Assembly (NCBI GenBank): GCA_910578555.1
Contig: CAJTPS010000003.1
Location: 142,302 to 206,301 of the forward strand
DNA length: 64,000 nucleotides
Direction of reading: 5' to 3'
Origin: an uncultured Lachnospiraceae bacterium
Lineage (GTDB): Bacteria; Bacillota; Clostridia; Lachnospirales; Lachnospiraceae
The notes under the pieces are model-generated. The model ran no database searches and was not told where the DNA came from. It worked only from the letters and a program-made list of their open reading frames with translations. Position 1 is the stretch's first letter. Each line of letters begins with the position of its first letter. Shown piece after piece: positions 44,480 through 53,780 of the stretch. Both the position numbers and the translations under genes were made by a program.

Positions 44480-47400
44480 ATGGGAGAAAAAAAGCTGGTA
44501 GTCGGCATTCTGGCGCATGTCGATGCGGGCAAGACTACACTGGCGGAGAGTATATTGTATACAAGCGGCAGCATTCGAAAACTGGGACGGGTGGACCATA
44601 AAGACGCATTTCTGGATACGGACAGACAGGAGCGCGACAGAGGCATCACGATCTTTTCCAAACAGGCGCAGGTTTGCTGGGAGGGTGTGGAGATCACGCT
44701 TTTGGACACACCCGGACATGTGGATTTCTCGGCGGAGATGGAGCGGACACTGCAGGTACTCGACTATGCGGTGCTGGTGGTGAGCGGCGCTGACGGTGTA
44801 CAGGGGCATGTACTTACTCTGTGGCGGCTTCTTGCCAGATATCAGGTACCTGTTTTTCTTTTTTTTAATAAAATGGACCAGCCGGATACCGATCCGGCGG
44901 CACTGCTTGCGGAAGCTAAGGAAAGGCTGGATGAGCGGTGTGTGGCGTTCGGGGGATTAGATGAACAGGGCAGACCATACCGCAGAGAAGATGCGGCGTT
45001 CTGCGAAGATGTCGCTGTATGTGACGAGGAACTGCTGGAGCGGTATCTGGAGGCACAAGAGAGTGCAGGCGGACCGGAGCAGGGCGGGAAAACCGCAGAG
45101 AGCGCGAATTGTGGGGGCTGCGGTGTGAAAGCTGTGGAAAGGTCAGGAGGCGGAAAGCGACCGGGACACGATGGCATCATAGATGAGGAAACGATTGCAG
45201 ACTTAATTGTAAAACGTAAGGTGTTCCCCTGTTACTTTGGCTCTGCGCTCAAAGTGGAGGGGATTACGGAGCTGCTGGACGGGATCGGCGTATATACACG
45301 TATGCCTTCCTACGGGGAGGCGTTTGGTGCGCGTGTCTATAAGATCTCCAGAGATGTACAGGGTAACAGGCTGACGCATGTAAAGATAACGGGTGGTATG
45401 ATTAGGGTCAAGCAGACGGTTCTTACCCATGGAAATCATTACAGCAGGAGAGGATATGAAGGAGACAGTCGGGAGACAAAGCACGTACAGGAAGAAAAGA
45501 TTGACCAGATCCGCATTTATTCGGGAGATAAATATACTGTGGAGCAGGAGGTGTCTGCGGGGACGGTCTGTGCGCTTTCGGGGTTATCTATGACATTTTG
45601 CGGAGAGGGGCTGGGCGCGGAGCGTGAAGACACTGTTCCGCTGCTGGAACCGGTTATGACATACCGCATTGTGCTGCCGGAAGCATGTGATGTGCATCAG
45701 ATGTATAATAAGTTATGTCAACTAGAAGAGGAAGAACCACAGCTTCACATGGTCTGGCGGGAGCAGCTTAACGAGATCCATGTGCAGCTGATGGGTGAAG
45801 TGCAGATTGAAGTGCTGCGGAACCTGATCAGAGAGCGGTTTGATGTGGAAGTGATGTTTGACGAGGGGAGCATCGTCTATAAGGAAACGATCACATCAGC
45901 GGCGGAGGGCGTCGGACATTATGAACCGCTTCGGCATTATGCGGAAGTACACCTGCTGCTGGAACCGGGTGAGCCGGGCAGCGGCCTGCAGTTTGCTTCA
46001 CGGTGCAGTGAGGATGTGCTGGATCGTAACTGGCAGCGGCTCGTCCTGACACATTTAGAGGAAAAGGAACATCTGGGTGTGCTGACAGGGTCACCGATTA
46101 CGGACATGCAGATTACGCTTGTGGCCGGCCGGGCACACTTAAAGCATACCGAAGGCGGAGATTTCAGACAGGCGACTTATCGTGCGGTCAGGCAGGGACT
46201 GTGTAAAGCGCAGAATATTCTTCTGGAACCAGTCTATGCTTTCCGGCTGGAGCTGCCGGCGGCGCTGATCGGACGCGGCATGACGGATATGCAGAATAAA
46301 GCGGGAAAGTTCGGGGCGCCGGAACTCGCGGGAGATTTTGCGATTCTGACGGGAACGGTACCGGTATCGGAGATGACGGGATATCAGGCGGAAGTGTCGG
46401 CATATTCGGGCGGAAAGGGTAGAATATATGTGGAGTTAAAAGGGTATGCGCCCTGTCATAACGCGGAAGCGGTGATTGCGTCGATCGGATATGAGGCGGA
46501 GCGGGATACGGACAACCCGTGCAGTTCTGTGTTCTGTGCCCACGGAGCCGGTTTTGTGGTGGAGTGGGATCAGGTAGAAGCATATATGCATTTAGATTAT
46601 GTGGCGGACAGAGGCAGTTTCGCACAGGCGCAAGACCGGCGGGATGAGTCGTTGAGGTTTGCGGACGAAGGCTTACCGGAAGCGGGCGGTGGAGGATATG
46701 GTGATCATGCGCATGCCAGGCTGGGCGGCAGGCGGAGAAGCAGCGCTTCGCCGGAGGCAATCGGCCAGGATGAGATCGAGGAGATCATGAACCGCACCTA
46801 CGGCACGAAGGAGCGGAAGAAACAGGGCTGGGCGCGGACGATACGCGCCGGCGGCAATGCCGGGGCGCCGGGCGTTAGGGCGGACAGGTCTGAATCCGCG
46901 GGGGCGGATGGAAACGGCGGGAACGGGCAGGATAAATCATACGGGAAGCGATCCGGCAGCGACAGTCCAAGCAGCACGCAGGAGGAATACCTGCTGGTGG
47001 ATGGCTATAACATTATATTTGCCTGGGATCATCTGCATAGTCTGGCGAAGGACAATCTGGACAGCGCCCGCGGGAAGCTGCTGGATATCTTAAGTGATTT
47101 CCAGGGCTATCGCAAGATGCACCTGATCCTTGTGTTTGACGCCTATAAAGTAAAGGGAAATACAGGCAGCACAGAGCGGTATCATAACATCGATGTCGTA
47201 TATACAAAGGAAGCGGAGACGGCCGACCAGTATATCGAGAAAGTGACGCACAGGATTGGCAGGAAGCATCGGGTGCGCGTGGCGACTTCCGACGGGCTCG
47301 AACAGCTGATCATCATGGGCGCGGGCGCGGTTCGTGTCTCGGCAAGGGAACTGCAGGAGGAAGTGATGGCGGCGAATGAGGAACTCCGGCAGATGTTCCT

Positions 47401-47497
47401 GCAGGGAACGGACAAGCCGGCAGGCGACAGGAATTATCTTCTGGAGGGTGCATCCGGAGAGGTTACGGATTATGTGTGGCAGGTGCTTAAGAAGTAA
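44480..47497 (+). CDS. TetM/EF-G-like translational GTPase fused to NYN (YacP/Rae1-like) nuclease
   Basis: A 1005-residue fusion. Residues 1-710 are a ribosomal-protection/EF-G-type GTPase: G1 AHVDAGKTT (12-20), G2 RGITIF, G3 DTPGH (76-80), G4 NKMD (130-133), G5 SAL (255-257), then EF-G-like domains II-V ending with SVFCAHGAGFVVEWDQVEAY. The G domain has a Gly/Cys-rich insertion (~192-235). A Gly/Ser/Arg-rich linker (~711-834) leads to a NYN domain (~835-975) with the expected acidic residues D841 (LLVDGYN), D887 (LVFDAYK), D916 (TADQYIE) and D938 (ATSDGLEQ). TetM itself is about 640 residues and has no nuclease. GGGGAAGCG precedes the ATG. A Suv3-like helicase follows 111 bp downstream with no terminator between. 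Tetracycline resistance is possible but unproven; a ribosome-associated RNA-cleavage role is inferred. Confidence 0.88.
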   Translation: MGEKKLVVGILAHVDAGKTTLAESILYTSGSIRKLGRVDHKDAFLDTDRQERDRGITIFSKQAQVCWEGVEITLLDTPGHVDFSAEMERTLQVLDYAVLVVSGADGVQGHVLTLWRLLARYQVPVFLFFNKMDQPDTDPAALLAEAKERLDERCVAFGGLDEQGRPYRREDAAFCEDVAVCDEELLERYLEAQESAGGPEQGGKTAESANCGGCGVKAVERSGGGKRPGHDGIIDEETIADLIVKRKVFPCYFGSALKVEGITELLDGIGVYTRMPSYGEAFGARVYKISRDVQGNRLTHVKITGGMIRVKQTVLTHGNHYSRRGYEGDSRETKHVQEEKIDQIRIYSGDKYTVEQEVSAGTVCALSGLSMTFCGEGLGAEREDTVPLLEPVMTYRIVLPEACDVHQMYNKLCQLEEEEPQLHMVWREQLNEIHVQLMGEVQIEVLRNLIRERFDVEVMFDEGSIVYKETITSAAEGVGHYEPLRHYAEVHLLLEPGEPGSGLQFASRCSEDVLDRNWQRLVLTHLEEKEHLGVLTGSPITDMQITLVAGRAHLKHTEGGDFRQATYRAVRQGLCKAQNILLEPVYAFRLELPAALIGRGMTDMQNKAGKFGAPELAGDFAILTGTVPVSEMTGYQAEVSAYSGGKGRIYVELKGYAPCHNAEAVIASIGYEAERDTDNPCSSVFCAHGAGFVVEWDQVEAYMHLDYVADRGSFAQAQDRRDESLRFADEGLPEAGGGGYGDHAHARLGGRRRSSASPEAIGQDEIEEIMNRTYGTKERKKQGWARTIRAGGNAGAPGVRADRSESAGADGNGGNGQDKSYGKRSGSDSPSSTQEEYLLVDGYNIIFAWDHLHSLAKDNLDSARGKLLDILSDFQGYRKMHLILVFDAYKVKGNTGSTERYHNIDVVYTKEAETADQYIEKVTHRIGRKHRVRVATSDGLEQLIIMGAGAVRVSARELQEEVMAANEELRQMFLQGTDKPAGDRNYLLEGASGEVTDYVWQVLKK

Positions 47498-47607
47498 CAG
47501 AATCCGGGCAGCAGCAAAAGGAATTTGCCTGATTGCCGGGTGGTGTGTTACGATAATAAGAAGGGCACAGGAGAAAGCAGAATATTCTGTCAAGAAGAGA
47601 GTACGAT

Positions 47608-49659
47608 ATGATGGCAAATGAAACGATAGATATGAAAACAGAAGACAGCGGACAGGCAGAGCACAGAAGCGGCGGTAATAACGGGCTGCCGGACGATATA
47701 CCGGAGAGAGTGTGGAATACTTATATGCAGTCTTTTCTGGAATATCAGCCTGCACAACAGCGTAAGCTGATTAAAGGCTGCGAGAAGCAGATCGGACAGT
47801 TCGAGCGTCGCATCGCGCGCAAGAAAGGACAGGAGAATCATCAGATACTGGCCGACATGAAGGACCTGCACAGACGTGCCGCTGCGATTGGTTATACGGT
47901 GGCGGTTAAGGAGCAGAGACTGCGCAGGAAATTCAGACATGCGCTGCGTATGCTGATCCGGCTGGATATCACTTTTCTGGAAAAGATGACGGGCGGCGCC
48001 AATCCGGAAGACATCGTACAGATGGCAGGAACTGCGGAGCTGCTACGCGGCAAGTCGCTGTACGAGATCTATAAAGAAGATTATATGCAGTATCTGGTGG
48101 GACAGCGGATCGAGGAACTGATGGGAGCGGAACCGGAGAAGCAGTATCCGGAGGCGAGGGGCATGAAGCGCCATTTTATCCTGCATATCGGTCCCACCAA
48201 CAGCGGCAAGACCTATCAGGCGCTGCAGAGACTGAAACAGGCGTATCACGGCATCTATCTGGGTCCCTTAAGACTGCTTGCCTTGGAAGTCTACGACAGG
48301 ATGATGGCGGCAGGCATCCCCTGCAATATGATTACGGGCGAGGAGACGATCCGCACGCCGGGCAGTTTCGTGCAGGCTTCCACGGTGGAAATACTGGATA
48401 TCAGGGAAATCTATGATATTGCGGTGATTGATGAAGCGCAGATGATGGCGGATGAGAACAGGGGCAGTTTCTGGACGCGTGCGATCCTGGGTATCCGCGC
48501 CGAGGAGATTCATGTGTGCTGTTCCGGCACGGCGGAGGAACTGCTTGTGAAGATGATCTCGCGGTGTGGCGACAGCTATGATGTCGTGTATCATGAGCGC
48601 AACACGAAGCTGGAGTTTATTCCGAAACGGTATGACATGAGTAAAGATGTGGAACCGGGGGATGCACTGATTGCTTTTTCCAAGAAAAATGTGCTGGCGA
48701 TTGCGGCGACACTGGAAGGCAGGGGAATCAAGGCGAGCGTGATCTACGGCAATCTGCCGCCCCAGACGAGGCAGGAGCAGGTAAGACTGTTCACGGAGGG
48801 CGTTAATCAGGTGGTGGTGGCGACAGATGCCATCGGTATGGGTATCAACCTGCCGATACGACGTGTGGTTTTCATGAATACCATGAAATTTGACGGCACC
48901 GGCAAGCGCAGACTGGAAGCGGAAGAAGTCAGACAGATCGCGGGACGCGCCGGCAGGTACGGCTATTATGACGTCGGGTATGTGCAGTCGGCGATGGAGA
49001 CGGAATATGTCGGGAAGATGCTGGAGGAACCATTTTATCCTCTGAAAAGGGCGAGAGTCGGATTCCCGGAGGTATTGCTGGATATTGATATGGAACTGGA
49101 TGAGATCATCGAGGCGTGGGAGAAGACCGGCAATCCGCCCATGTATGACAAGATCTCAATGGACGAGAGCGTGAAGAAGTACCGCTATCTGAAGAACTAC
49201 CGCAAAAAGCTGACTTACATGGAGGATCGTAAATTTGTGCTGTCACTGATCACCTGCCCCTTTGACGTCAAAGACAGAGAAGTTCTGCGGCTCTGGTTAC
49301 GATACTGTGAGAAGCCGACCGAGCAGCACTATTGTCCGATGCTGCCGCAGGATTTCAGCCTGGAAGGGCTGGAGTCCTACTATAAACAGCTAGACCTCTA
49401 TACGCAGTTTTCCGCCAGAATGAACTGGGAAGTGGACAGAGAGGAAGTGGCGGTCAACAGGGAGTGGGCGCAGCATGAGATCGGTGAACTGCTGCAGGAA
49501 GACAAAGGCCAGTTCGAGAAGAAGTGCCGCGGCTGCGGTACAGTGCTTCCATGGGATTATGCCTACCCGATCTGTCAGGCCTGTTACCATGATATCGGAG
49601 TGGATGACAGCGCACGGCGTTCTATGCGAAGATATCCGCATAACCGCCAGCACCGGTAA
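47608..49659 (+). CDS. Suv3/Ski2-like superfamily 2 RNA helicase with zinc ribbon
   Basis: A 683-residue ATP-dependent helicase of the mitochondrial Suv3 type, rare in bacteria outside some lineages. Residues 1-185 are a helical N-terminal region. The motor has Walker A GPTNSGKT (195-202), motif II DEAQ (275-278) and motif VI QIAGRAGRYG (443-452), with the Suv3-like MGINLPIRRVVF before it. The C-terminal part holds a Suv3-like helical domain and ends in a zinc ribbon (CRGCG...CQACY, ~637-658). Suv3/Ski2 relatives unwind RNA 3' to 5' for decay. The tight placement behind the GTPase-nuclease gene suggests a shared RNA-decay pathway. Confidence 0.88.
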   Translation: MMANETIDMKTEDSGQAEHRSGGNNGLPDDIPERVWNTYMQSFLEYQPAQQRKLIKGCEKQIGQFERRIARKKGQENHQILADMKDLHRRAAAIGYTVAVKEQRLRRKFRHALRMLIRLDITFLEKMTGGANPEDIVQMAGTAELLRGKSLYEIYKEDYMQYLVGQRIEELMGAEPEKQYPEARGMKRHFILHIGPTNSGKTYQALQRLKQAYHGIYLGPLRLLALEVYDRMMAAGIPCNMITGEETIRTPGSFVQASTVEILDIREIYDIAVIDEAQMMADENRGSFWTRAILGIRAEEIHVCCSGTAEELLVKMISRCGDSYDVVYHERNTKLEFIPKRYDMSKDVEPGDALIAFSKKNVLAIAATLEGRGIKASVIYGNLPPQTRQEQVRLFTEGVNQVVVATDAIGMGINLPIRRVVFMNTMKFDGTGKRRLEAEEVRQIAGRAGRYGYYDVGYVQSAMETEYVGKMLEEPFYPLKRARVGFPEVLLDIDMELDEIIEAWEKTGNPPMYDKISMDESVKKYRYLKNYRKKLTYMEDRKFVLSLITCPFDVKDREVLRLWLRYCEKPTEQHYCPMLPQDFSLEGLESYYKQLDLYTQFSARMNWEVDREEVAVNREWAQHEIGELLQEDKGQFEKKCRGCGTVLPWDYAYPICQACYHDIGVDDSARRSMRRYPHNRQHR

Positions 49660-49760
49660 TCGTGTGGGAAGAACTTCTAAAGATATCCAGCCATTGGACG
49701 GGACGCCAGGAGGTACCGGAGGCAGTTTCGCAGCTTCATCTCACACAGGAGAAGAGGAAA

Positions 49761-50432
49761 ATGATCTATACCTATTATATAGATGTGACACAGTTTGAGG
49801 ATGAGGCGCTTTTTCAGGAAAAATTAAACCTGCTGTCCCCTTACAGACAGCAGAAGATTGCGCTGCTCAAACATGAGAATGATAAAAACAGAAGCCTCGG
49901 CGCCGGGATTGCGCTGGATCACGCGCTGGAGACTTACGGTCTGAGGGAGCGCGGCATCGAGTATGAGTTCGGCGAGTGGGGTAAACCTGTGCTCAAATAC
50001 CACCCGAATATTCATTTTTCACTGTCTCATTCAGGCGACTATGCAATCTGCAGCATAGGAGACAAGCCGATCGGCAATGATATCGAGCGTATCAAACAGG
50101 GACGGCTTAAAGTGGCTGACCGCTTCTTTGCACCCGAAGAGCTGGAATGGATGTATGCAGTGGAGGATGAGGAAGAAGTCAACCGGAGAATGTTCCGGAT
50201 CTGGACGATGAAAGAGAGCTTCTTAAAAGTGACGGGGAAGGGAATCTCCCTTCCGCTCGGGGATTTTGCTGTGGTGATGGATGAAGAGCATGATAAGATC
50301 CGGGTGAAGCAGACATTCAACGCGAAGTATTATCATATGAAGGAATACGGGGATATTCCGGGATATCGGGTAGCGGTGTGCTGTGCGGAGAGCAGGGACG
50401 TGGCGTACAGTATGATTCCGGTGGCGGGGTGA
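49761..50432 (+). CDS. Sfp-type 4'-phosphopantetheinyl transferase
   Basis: Transfers phosphopantetheine from CoA to carrier-protein domains. The 223-residue length and motifs fit the Sfp group: IHFSLSHSGDYAICSI, GNDIERIK (Mg-binding) and WTMKESFLKVTGKG. I start at ATG 49761 (AGGAGAAGAGG upstream), giving MIYTYYIDV; an upstream in-frame start at 49662 would add a leader overlapping other sequence. No NRPS or PKS gene is in the window, so its carrier protein is elsewhere. Confidence 0.9.
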   Translation: MIYTYYIDVTQFEDEALFQEKLNLLSPYRQQKIALLKHENDKNRSLGAGIALDHALETYGLRERGIEYEFGEWGKPVLKYHPNIHFSLSHSGDYAICSIGDKPIGNDIERIKQGRLKVADRFFAPEELEWMYAVEDEEEVNRRMFRIWTMKESFLKVTGKGISLPLGDFAVVMDEEHDKIRVKQTFNAKYYHMKEYGDIPGYRVAVCCAESRDVAYSMIPVAG

Positions 50433-50477
50433 AGGAGAGTAAAAGCGGGCAGCTTGTGTAATCTGCCGGCAACGTTT

Positions 50478-50506
50478 GTATAGATTTATAAAAAACATCC
50501 ATACTA
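50478..50506 (+). promoter_or_regulatory. Sigma-G-like promoter of spoVAD
   Basis: GTATA (50478-50482), 17-base spacer, CATACTA (50500-50506), 31 bp before spoVAD; the -10 element is identical to that before spoVAA. Confidence 0.75.
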
Positions 50507-50536
50507 TTTCTTAGAGAGAGTAAAGGAGATAGCGGG

Positions 50537-51553
50537 ATGTTAGGGAAACAGAGTCTTCAGTTTGTAAATAAGCCGTATCTGATCAGCAGCGGCGCCATCG
50601 TGGGGAGCAAGGAAGCGGAAGGTCCCATGGGACAATTGTTTGATAAGGTGTGTTATGATGATAAATTCGGAGCCGATACCTGGGAGGATGCGGAGAGCAG
50701 CCTGCAGAAGGAGGCGCTTGCCATTGCACTGCAGAAAGGCGGTCTGCAGAAGCAGGATATCGAGCTGGTCTATGCAGGCGATCTGCTGGGACAGTCTATC
50801 GCCAGCAGCTTCGGGCTTGCCGGATATCAGGTGCCGCATGTCGGTCTGTACGGGGCATGTTCCACCTGCGGTCTGTCTCTTACCATGGGGGCCATGACGG
50901 TGGAAGGAGCATTTGCGCAGAAGGTGGCGTGTATCACATCCAGCCATTTTGCCAGTGCGGAGAAAGAATTCCGTTTTCCGTTAGCGTACGGCAATCAGCG
51001 CCCGAAATCTGCCACATGGACCGTGACAGGCAGTGGTGCGTTTATTCTTTCCGCACAGCCCGGCAGACAGGTGCGAGCGAGAATAACGGGCGTTACGATT
51101 GGAAGAATCACGGATTACGGCATCAAGGATTCCATGAATATGGGTGCCTGCATGGCTCCCGCTGCGGCGGACACCATCAGACAGAATCTGGAAGATTTCG
51201 GCAGGACGCCGGGGGATTATGACCGGATTATTACGGGTGATCTGGGTACGGTAGGGCAGAAGCTGCTCTTCGATCTGTTAGCCGAGAAGCAGATTGATAT
51301 TACGAAACAGCATATGGACTGCGGCATAGAGATCTATGACAGTGAGAAGCAGGATACCAATGCGGGCGGGTCTGGCTGCGGGTGCAGCGCTGTGGTGCTG
51401 TCGGCATATATCCTGAAGAAGATCGAAGAGGACATATGGAAACGAGTGCTATTTATTCCCACGGGCGCACTCCTGAGTAAGACCAGCTTTAACGAAGGGC
51501 AGACGATTCCGGGGATCGCCCACGGGGTGGTGCTGGAGCACTATGAAGGGTAG
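50537..51553 (+). CDS. spoVAD: Stage V sporulation protein AD
   Basis: Thiolase-fold SpoVA subunit that binds dipicolinic acid, 338 residues as usual. Family motifs: KPYLISSGAIVGSKEAEGP near the N-terminus, LVYAGDLLGQSIASSFGLA, the thiolase-like YGACSTCGLSLTMGA, and TGALLSKTSFNEGQTIPGIA at the end. AAAGGAG precedes the ATG. It has its own sigma-G-like promoter because it is 21 kb from spoVAC, unlike the usual operon. Confidence 0.96.
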   Translation: MLGKQSLQFVNKPYLISSGAIVGSKEAEGPMGQLFDKVCYDDKFGADTWEDAESSLQKEALAIALQKGGLQKQDIELVYAGDLLGQSIASSFGLAGYQVPHVGLYGACSTCGLSLTMGAMTVEGAFAQKVACITSSHFASAEKEFRFPLAYGNQRPKSATWTVTGSGAFILSAQPGRQVRARITGVTIGRITDYGIKDSMNMGACMAPAAADTIRQNLEDFGRTPGDYDRIITGDLGTVGQKLLFDLLAEKQIDITKQHMDCGIEIYDSEKQDTNAGGSGCGCSAVVLSAYILKKIEEDIWKRVLFIPTGALLSKTSFNEGQTIPGIAHGVVLEHYEG

Positions 51554-51593
51554 CAGCTGAGACCGTCCGATTTCAGAGAGTGTGTGTTCAATG

Positions 51594-51620
51594 GCTTCCG
51601 CAGTGCTGCGGAAGCTATTT
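51594..51620 (+). terminator. Terminator after spoVAD
   Basis: GCTTCCGCAG-TG-CTGCGGAAGC followed by TATTTAAATT, a perfect 10-bp stem. Confidence 0.85.
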
Positions 51621-51730
51621 AAATTACCATAGTGGAACTGTGTGAATAAATCGTACTGTTTTGCGCCGAGATGATCATGCGCATAACCTAAGTCTTCCTG
51701 CAGGCAGGCTGCCGAGGGTATATTTTCATT

Positions 51731-52503
51731 TCAGGTCTGTGCCGCTGTTTCCTTATCATTTCCATTTTCACTTTTGTGTGTACTCACTGCATGTTTCGCT
51801 GGAATCGACAGATCCATATAATCACATACAGCGGTAAGCATTGCAAGACAATGTGATAAAATATCATGTGTCATATCTGATTGGATCACACGACGATATT
51901 CATCGCATATCTGCCCGGGAAGACCGGGGATATTCTTCAGGTCGGCAAACTCCTTTTTAATCCGTAATGATAATAGGTGTGATTATAGATTGCCACGGCA
52001 TCCGCCAGTGTCATAATAAGACAGCCTGCATATTTGCGTACAGATGCAGCATTGCTGTCGGAAAGTATATGCTGCCAGGCCTGCCGTGCATCAGTGACTT
52101 TCCTGGCGGTAATAGAGCAGGTGAACTGCCGGTCGTTCAGATTGTCCGTTAATTTAGACTGCAGTGCCTGAAATCTGGAGAGGTCTTCTGCCGTACTGGA
52201 GTAAAGAATCTCGACGTCTCCGATCAGCGGTAACAGAACTTCTTGTAGATCTGCTATATTCTCAGTTCTTTCCCATGACACGGGAAAAATGTCATAGCCG
52301 ATCCCGCAGAGGATGAAGTCAGTTGCAAACTGATATGCACGTTCTGTTTTGGGAATAAAATAACAGTTAATATTAGATTTGGGGTTAGCGGTTCCGTTGA
52401 TATAAGAACCGTATAGAGCCACGATACTGATATCGTCCGTATATTCGTTTATGACGGTTTTCTTGATCCGGTTGATTAATTTTGCATTGTTTGTGTTGGT
52501 CAT
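51731..52503 (-). pseudogene. Nucleotidyltransferase-like gene, frameshifted, with altered active site
   Basis: The minus-strand frame from 52503 encodes an aminoglycoside-nucleotidyltransferase-like domain with the GSYINGTANPKSN motif near residue 31. The family needs S-D-x-D there; this copy has S-N-I-N, so both metal-binding Asp are Asn. The frame ends at 51937, but adding one base in the A5 run near 51963 gives a continuous extension of ~75 codons to a stop at 51731. This suggests a 1-base deletion (or a sequencing error in the homopolymer). Either way catalysis is unlikely. No ribosome-binding site of quality. Confidence 0.65.
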
Positions 52504-52584
52504 AAGAGTATCTTCATAGGGGATTTATTGATGGGGTATTGTTTGGCAAATATTTCTTTTTACATGAGTATAGCATGGGATTAT

Positions 52585-52966
52585 TGACAAAGCTATCGTT
52601 ACCGACATTAATATTTTGTTATATAGCAGGACGCTGATTAACTTGGAAATGCAGATAACGAACAGACTTAATTGGCAAAACCGTTCGGTTATTTATCTGT
52701 GCCGTTCCTATGACAGCCTTACCAACGGTCAGAATTATTCTGAAGCAAAATCTGTTGTGCATGTTGGGTTCCTGAATTATGCATTATTTATAGAATGCAC
52801 TGAATTTTACATAATGTATAAACTAAGTAACGTAAAAATCATCAAAAATATAGTGACAATATCACGCTGAATGTGGTAAACTTATATCGTATAGATTTGG
52901 CGACCGAGGAATACTATGAGGACCTTTACAATCATGAGATAGAGCAGCTGCGGGCAGGAGGTTAAA
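52585..52966 (+). pseudogene. Rpn/PD-(D/E)XK transposase-type fragment
   Basis: Frame 1 (about 52600-52870) reads IVTDINI, then INLEMQITNRLNWQNRSVIY and YLCRSYDSLTNGQNYSEAKS, the typical middle of Rpn recombination-promoting nuclease proteins, with the E-x-Q of the nuclease core in LEMQ. A shift near 52835 then continues as NHQKYSDNITLNVVNLYRID to a TAA at 52964-52966. N-terminal and C-terminal parts are missing. A relic. Confidence 0.6.
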
Positions 52967-53034
52967 GAATACGGTATGCATTTGCAGGTACAGACAGGTA
53001 AATATGCATAGACGGTGTAGAAGTAAGGAGAATT

Positions 53035-53355
53035 ATGGAAGACGGAAAAGTGATCATAAAAGAGGAGACGGCAGCTTTGGAAAACCACGGAAACGGAGGC
53101 ATTGACGTGGAACAGGATGTGAAGATTCTGGTTTCCGGAGCGATTCATAAGGATGACAGGACGTTTGCCCGGATAAGCTTCATGCGTGGTACGGATTGGG
53201 CGGAAGGCATCGTGCCGGACGGGGTGATTGAGAAGTCGCAGGGCTTTACGGAGGAAGAAATCAGAGGACTGGAGGATTATCTGGTGCGGGAGAAGGATAT
53301 GCTGATCAGTCAGGCCAAAGGAGTTAATCCGCTCAGGAATATGCTTGGCATGTAA
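53035..53355 (+). CDS. Conserved-looking small protein, unknown
   Basis: A 106-residue soluble protein with an excellent start (TAAGGAGAATT upstream). Contains FARISFMRGTDWAEGIVPDG and ends NPLRNMLGM. No membrane segment or known motif. It lies two genes upstream of ridA, and codon usage matches the neighbours, so it is likely a real lineage-specific gene. Confidence 0.65.
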   Translation: MEDGKVIIKEETAALENHGNGGIDVEQDVKILVSGAIHKDDRTFARISFMRGTDWAEGIVPDGVIEKSQGFTEEEIRGLEDYLVREKDMLISQAKGVNPLRNMLGM

Positions 53356-53417
53356 CGGTCAGGAGCGGCCTGTGGAGATAAACGCATGAAGAACAACAGG
53401 AAAGAAGGTCAGATACC

Positions 53418-53651
53418 ATGCGGGAGATGGAATTTAAGATGGAGCGCCCCGGATTATTGAAGGAAGGGGATCATGTCACCGTGACGGAAGGTGTTCTTCC
53501 GAGCAATTACTATTATACGATAGATCCGTCGCTGGCCATGTCAGGTAATTTTCCCTTCAGAGAGCGCATGATGGAGCGGGAAGGTGTGGTAACGGAAGTG
53601 ATTGAGAATGCCAGGGGTTTCTATGTGAGGGCGCAGTTTGGCGGGGAATAG
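53418..53651 (+). CDS. Small SH3-like-looking protein, unknown
   Basis: A 77-residue protein beginning MREMEFKMERPG, with LLKEGDHVTVTEG and EGVVTEVIENARGFYVRAQF, reminiscent of a small beta-barrel such as an SH3/KOW-like fold, but this is only impression. Sits 62 bp after the previous unknown gene; ribosome-binding site AGAAGG is fair. Confidence 0.6.
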   Translation: MREMEFKMERPGLLKEGDHVTVTEGVLPSNYYYTIDPSLAMSGNFPFRERMMEREGVVTEVIENARGFYVRAQFGGE

Positions 53652-53780
53652 ACGAAAGAAAAGAGAAATGGAAAAAGCAAAAAGGAACAGGAGCAACCTG
53701 GAACGAGAGCAAAAATAAACAAGAACAGTAAATAAACAAGAGCAAAAAGCAAGAGCAGTAAAGAAAGAGAGGCAAATATT

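Noticed and set aside
44480..47497. Plain tet(M)-type tetracycline resistance gene
   Set aside because: Length is about 1005 residues against ~640, with a nuclease domain and a domain-internal insertion; resistance cannot be claimed from the GTPase half alone.
47498..47607. Terminator between the GTPase-nuclease and helicase genes
   Set aside because: The GC-rich patches (CCGGGCAG, TTGCCGGG) are not complementary and no T-run follows, so read-through remains likely.
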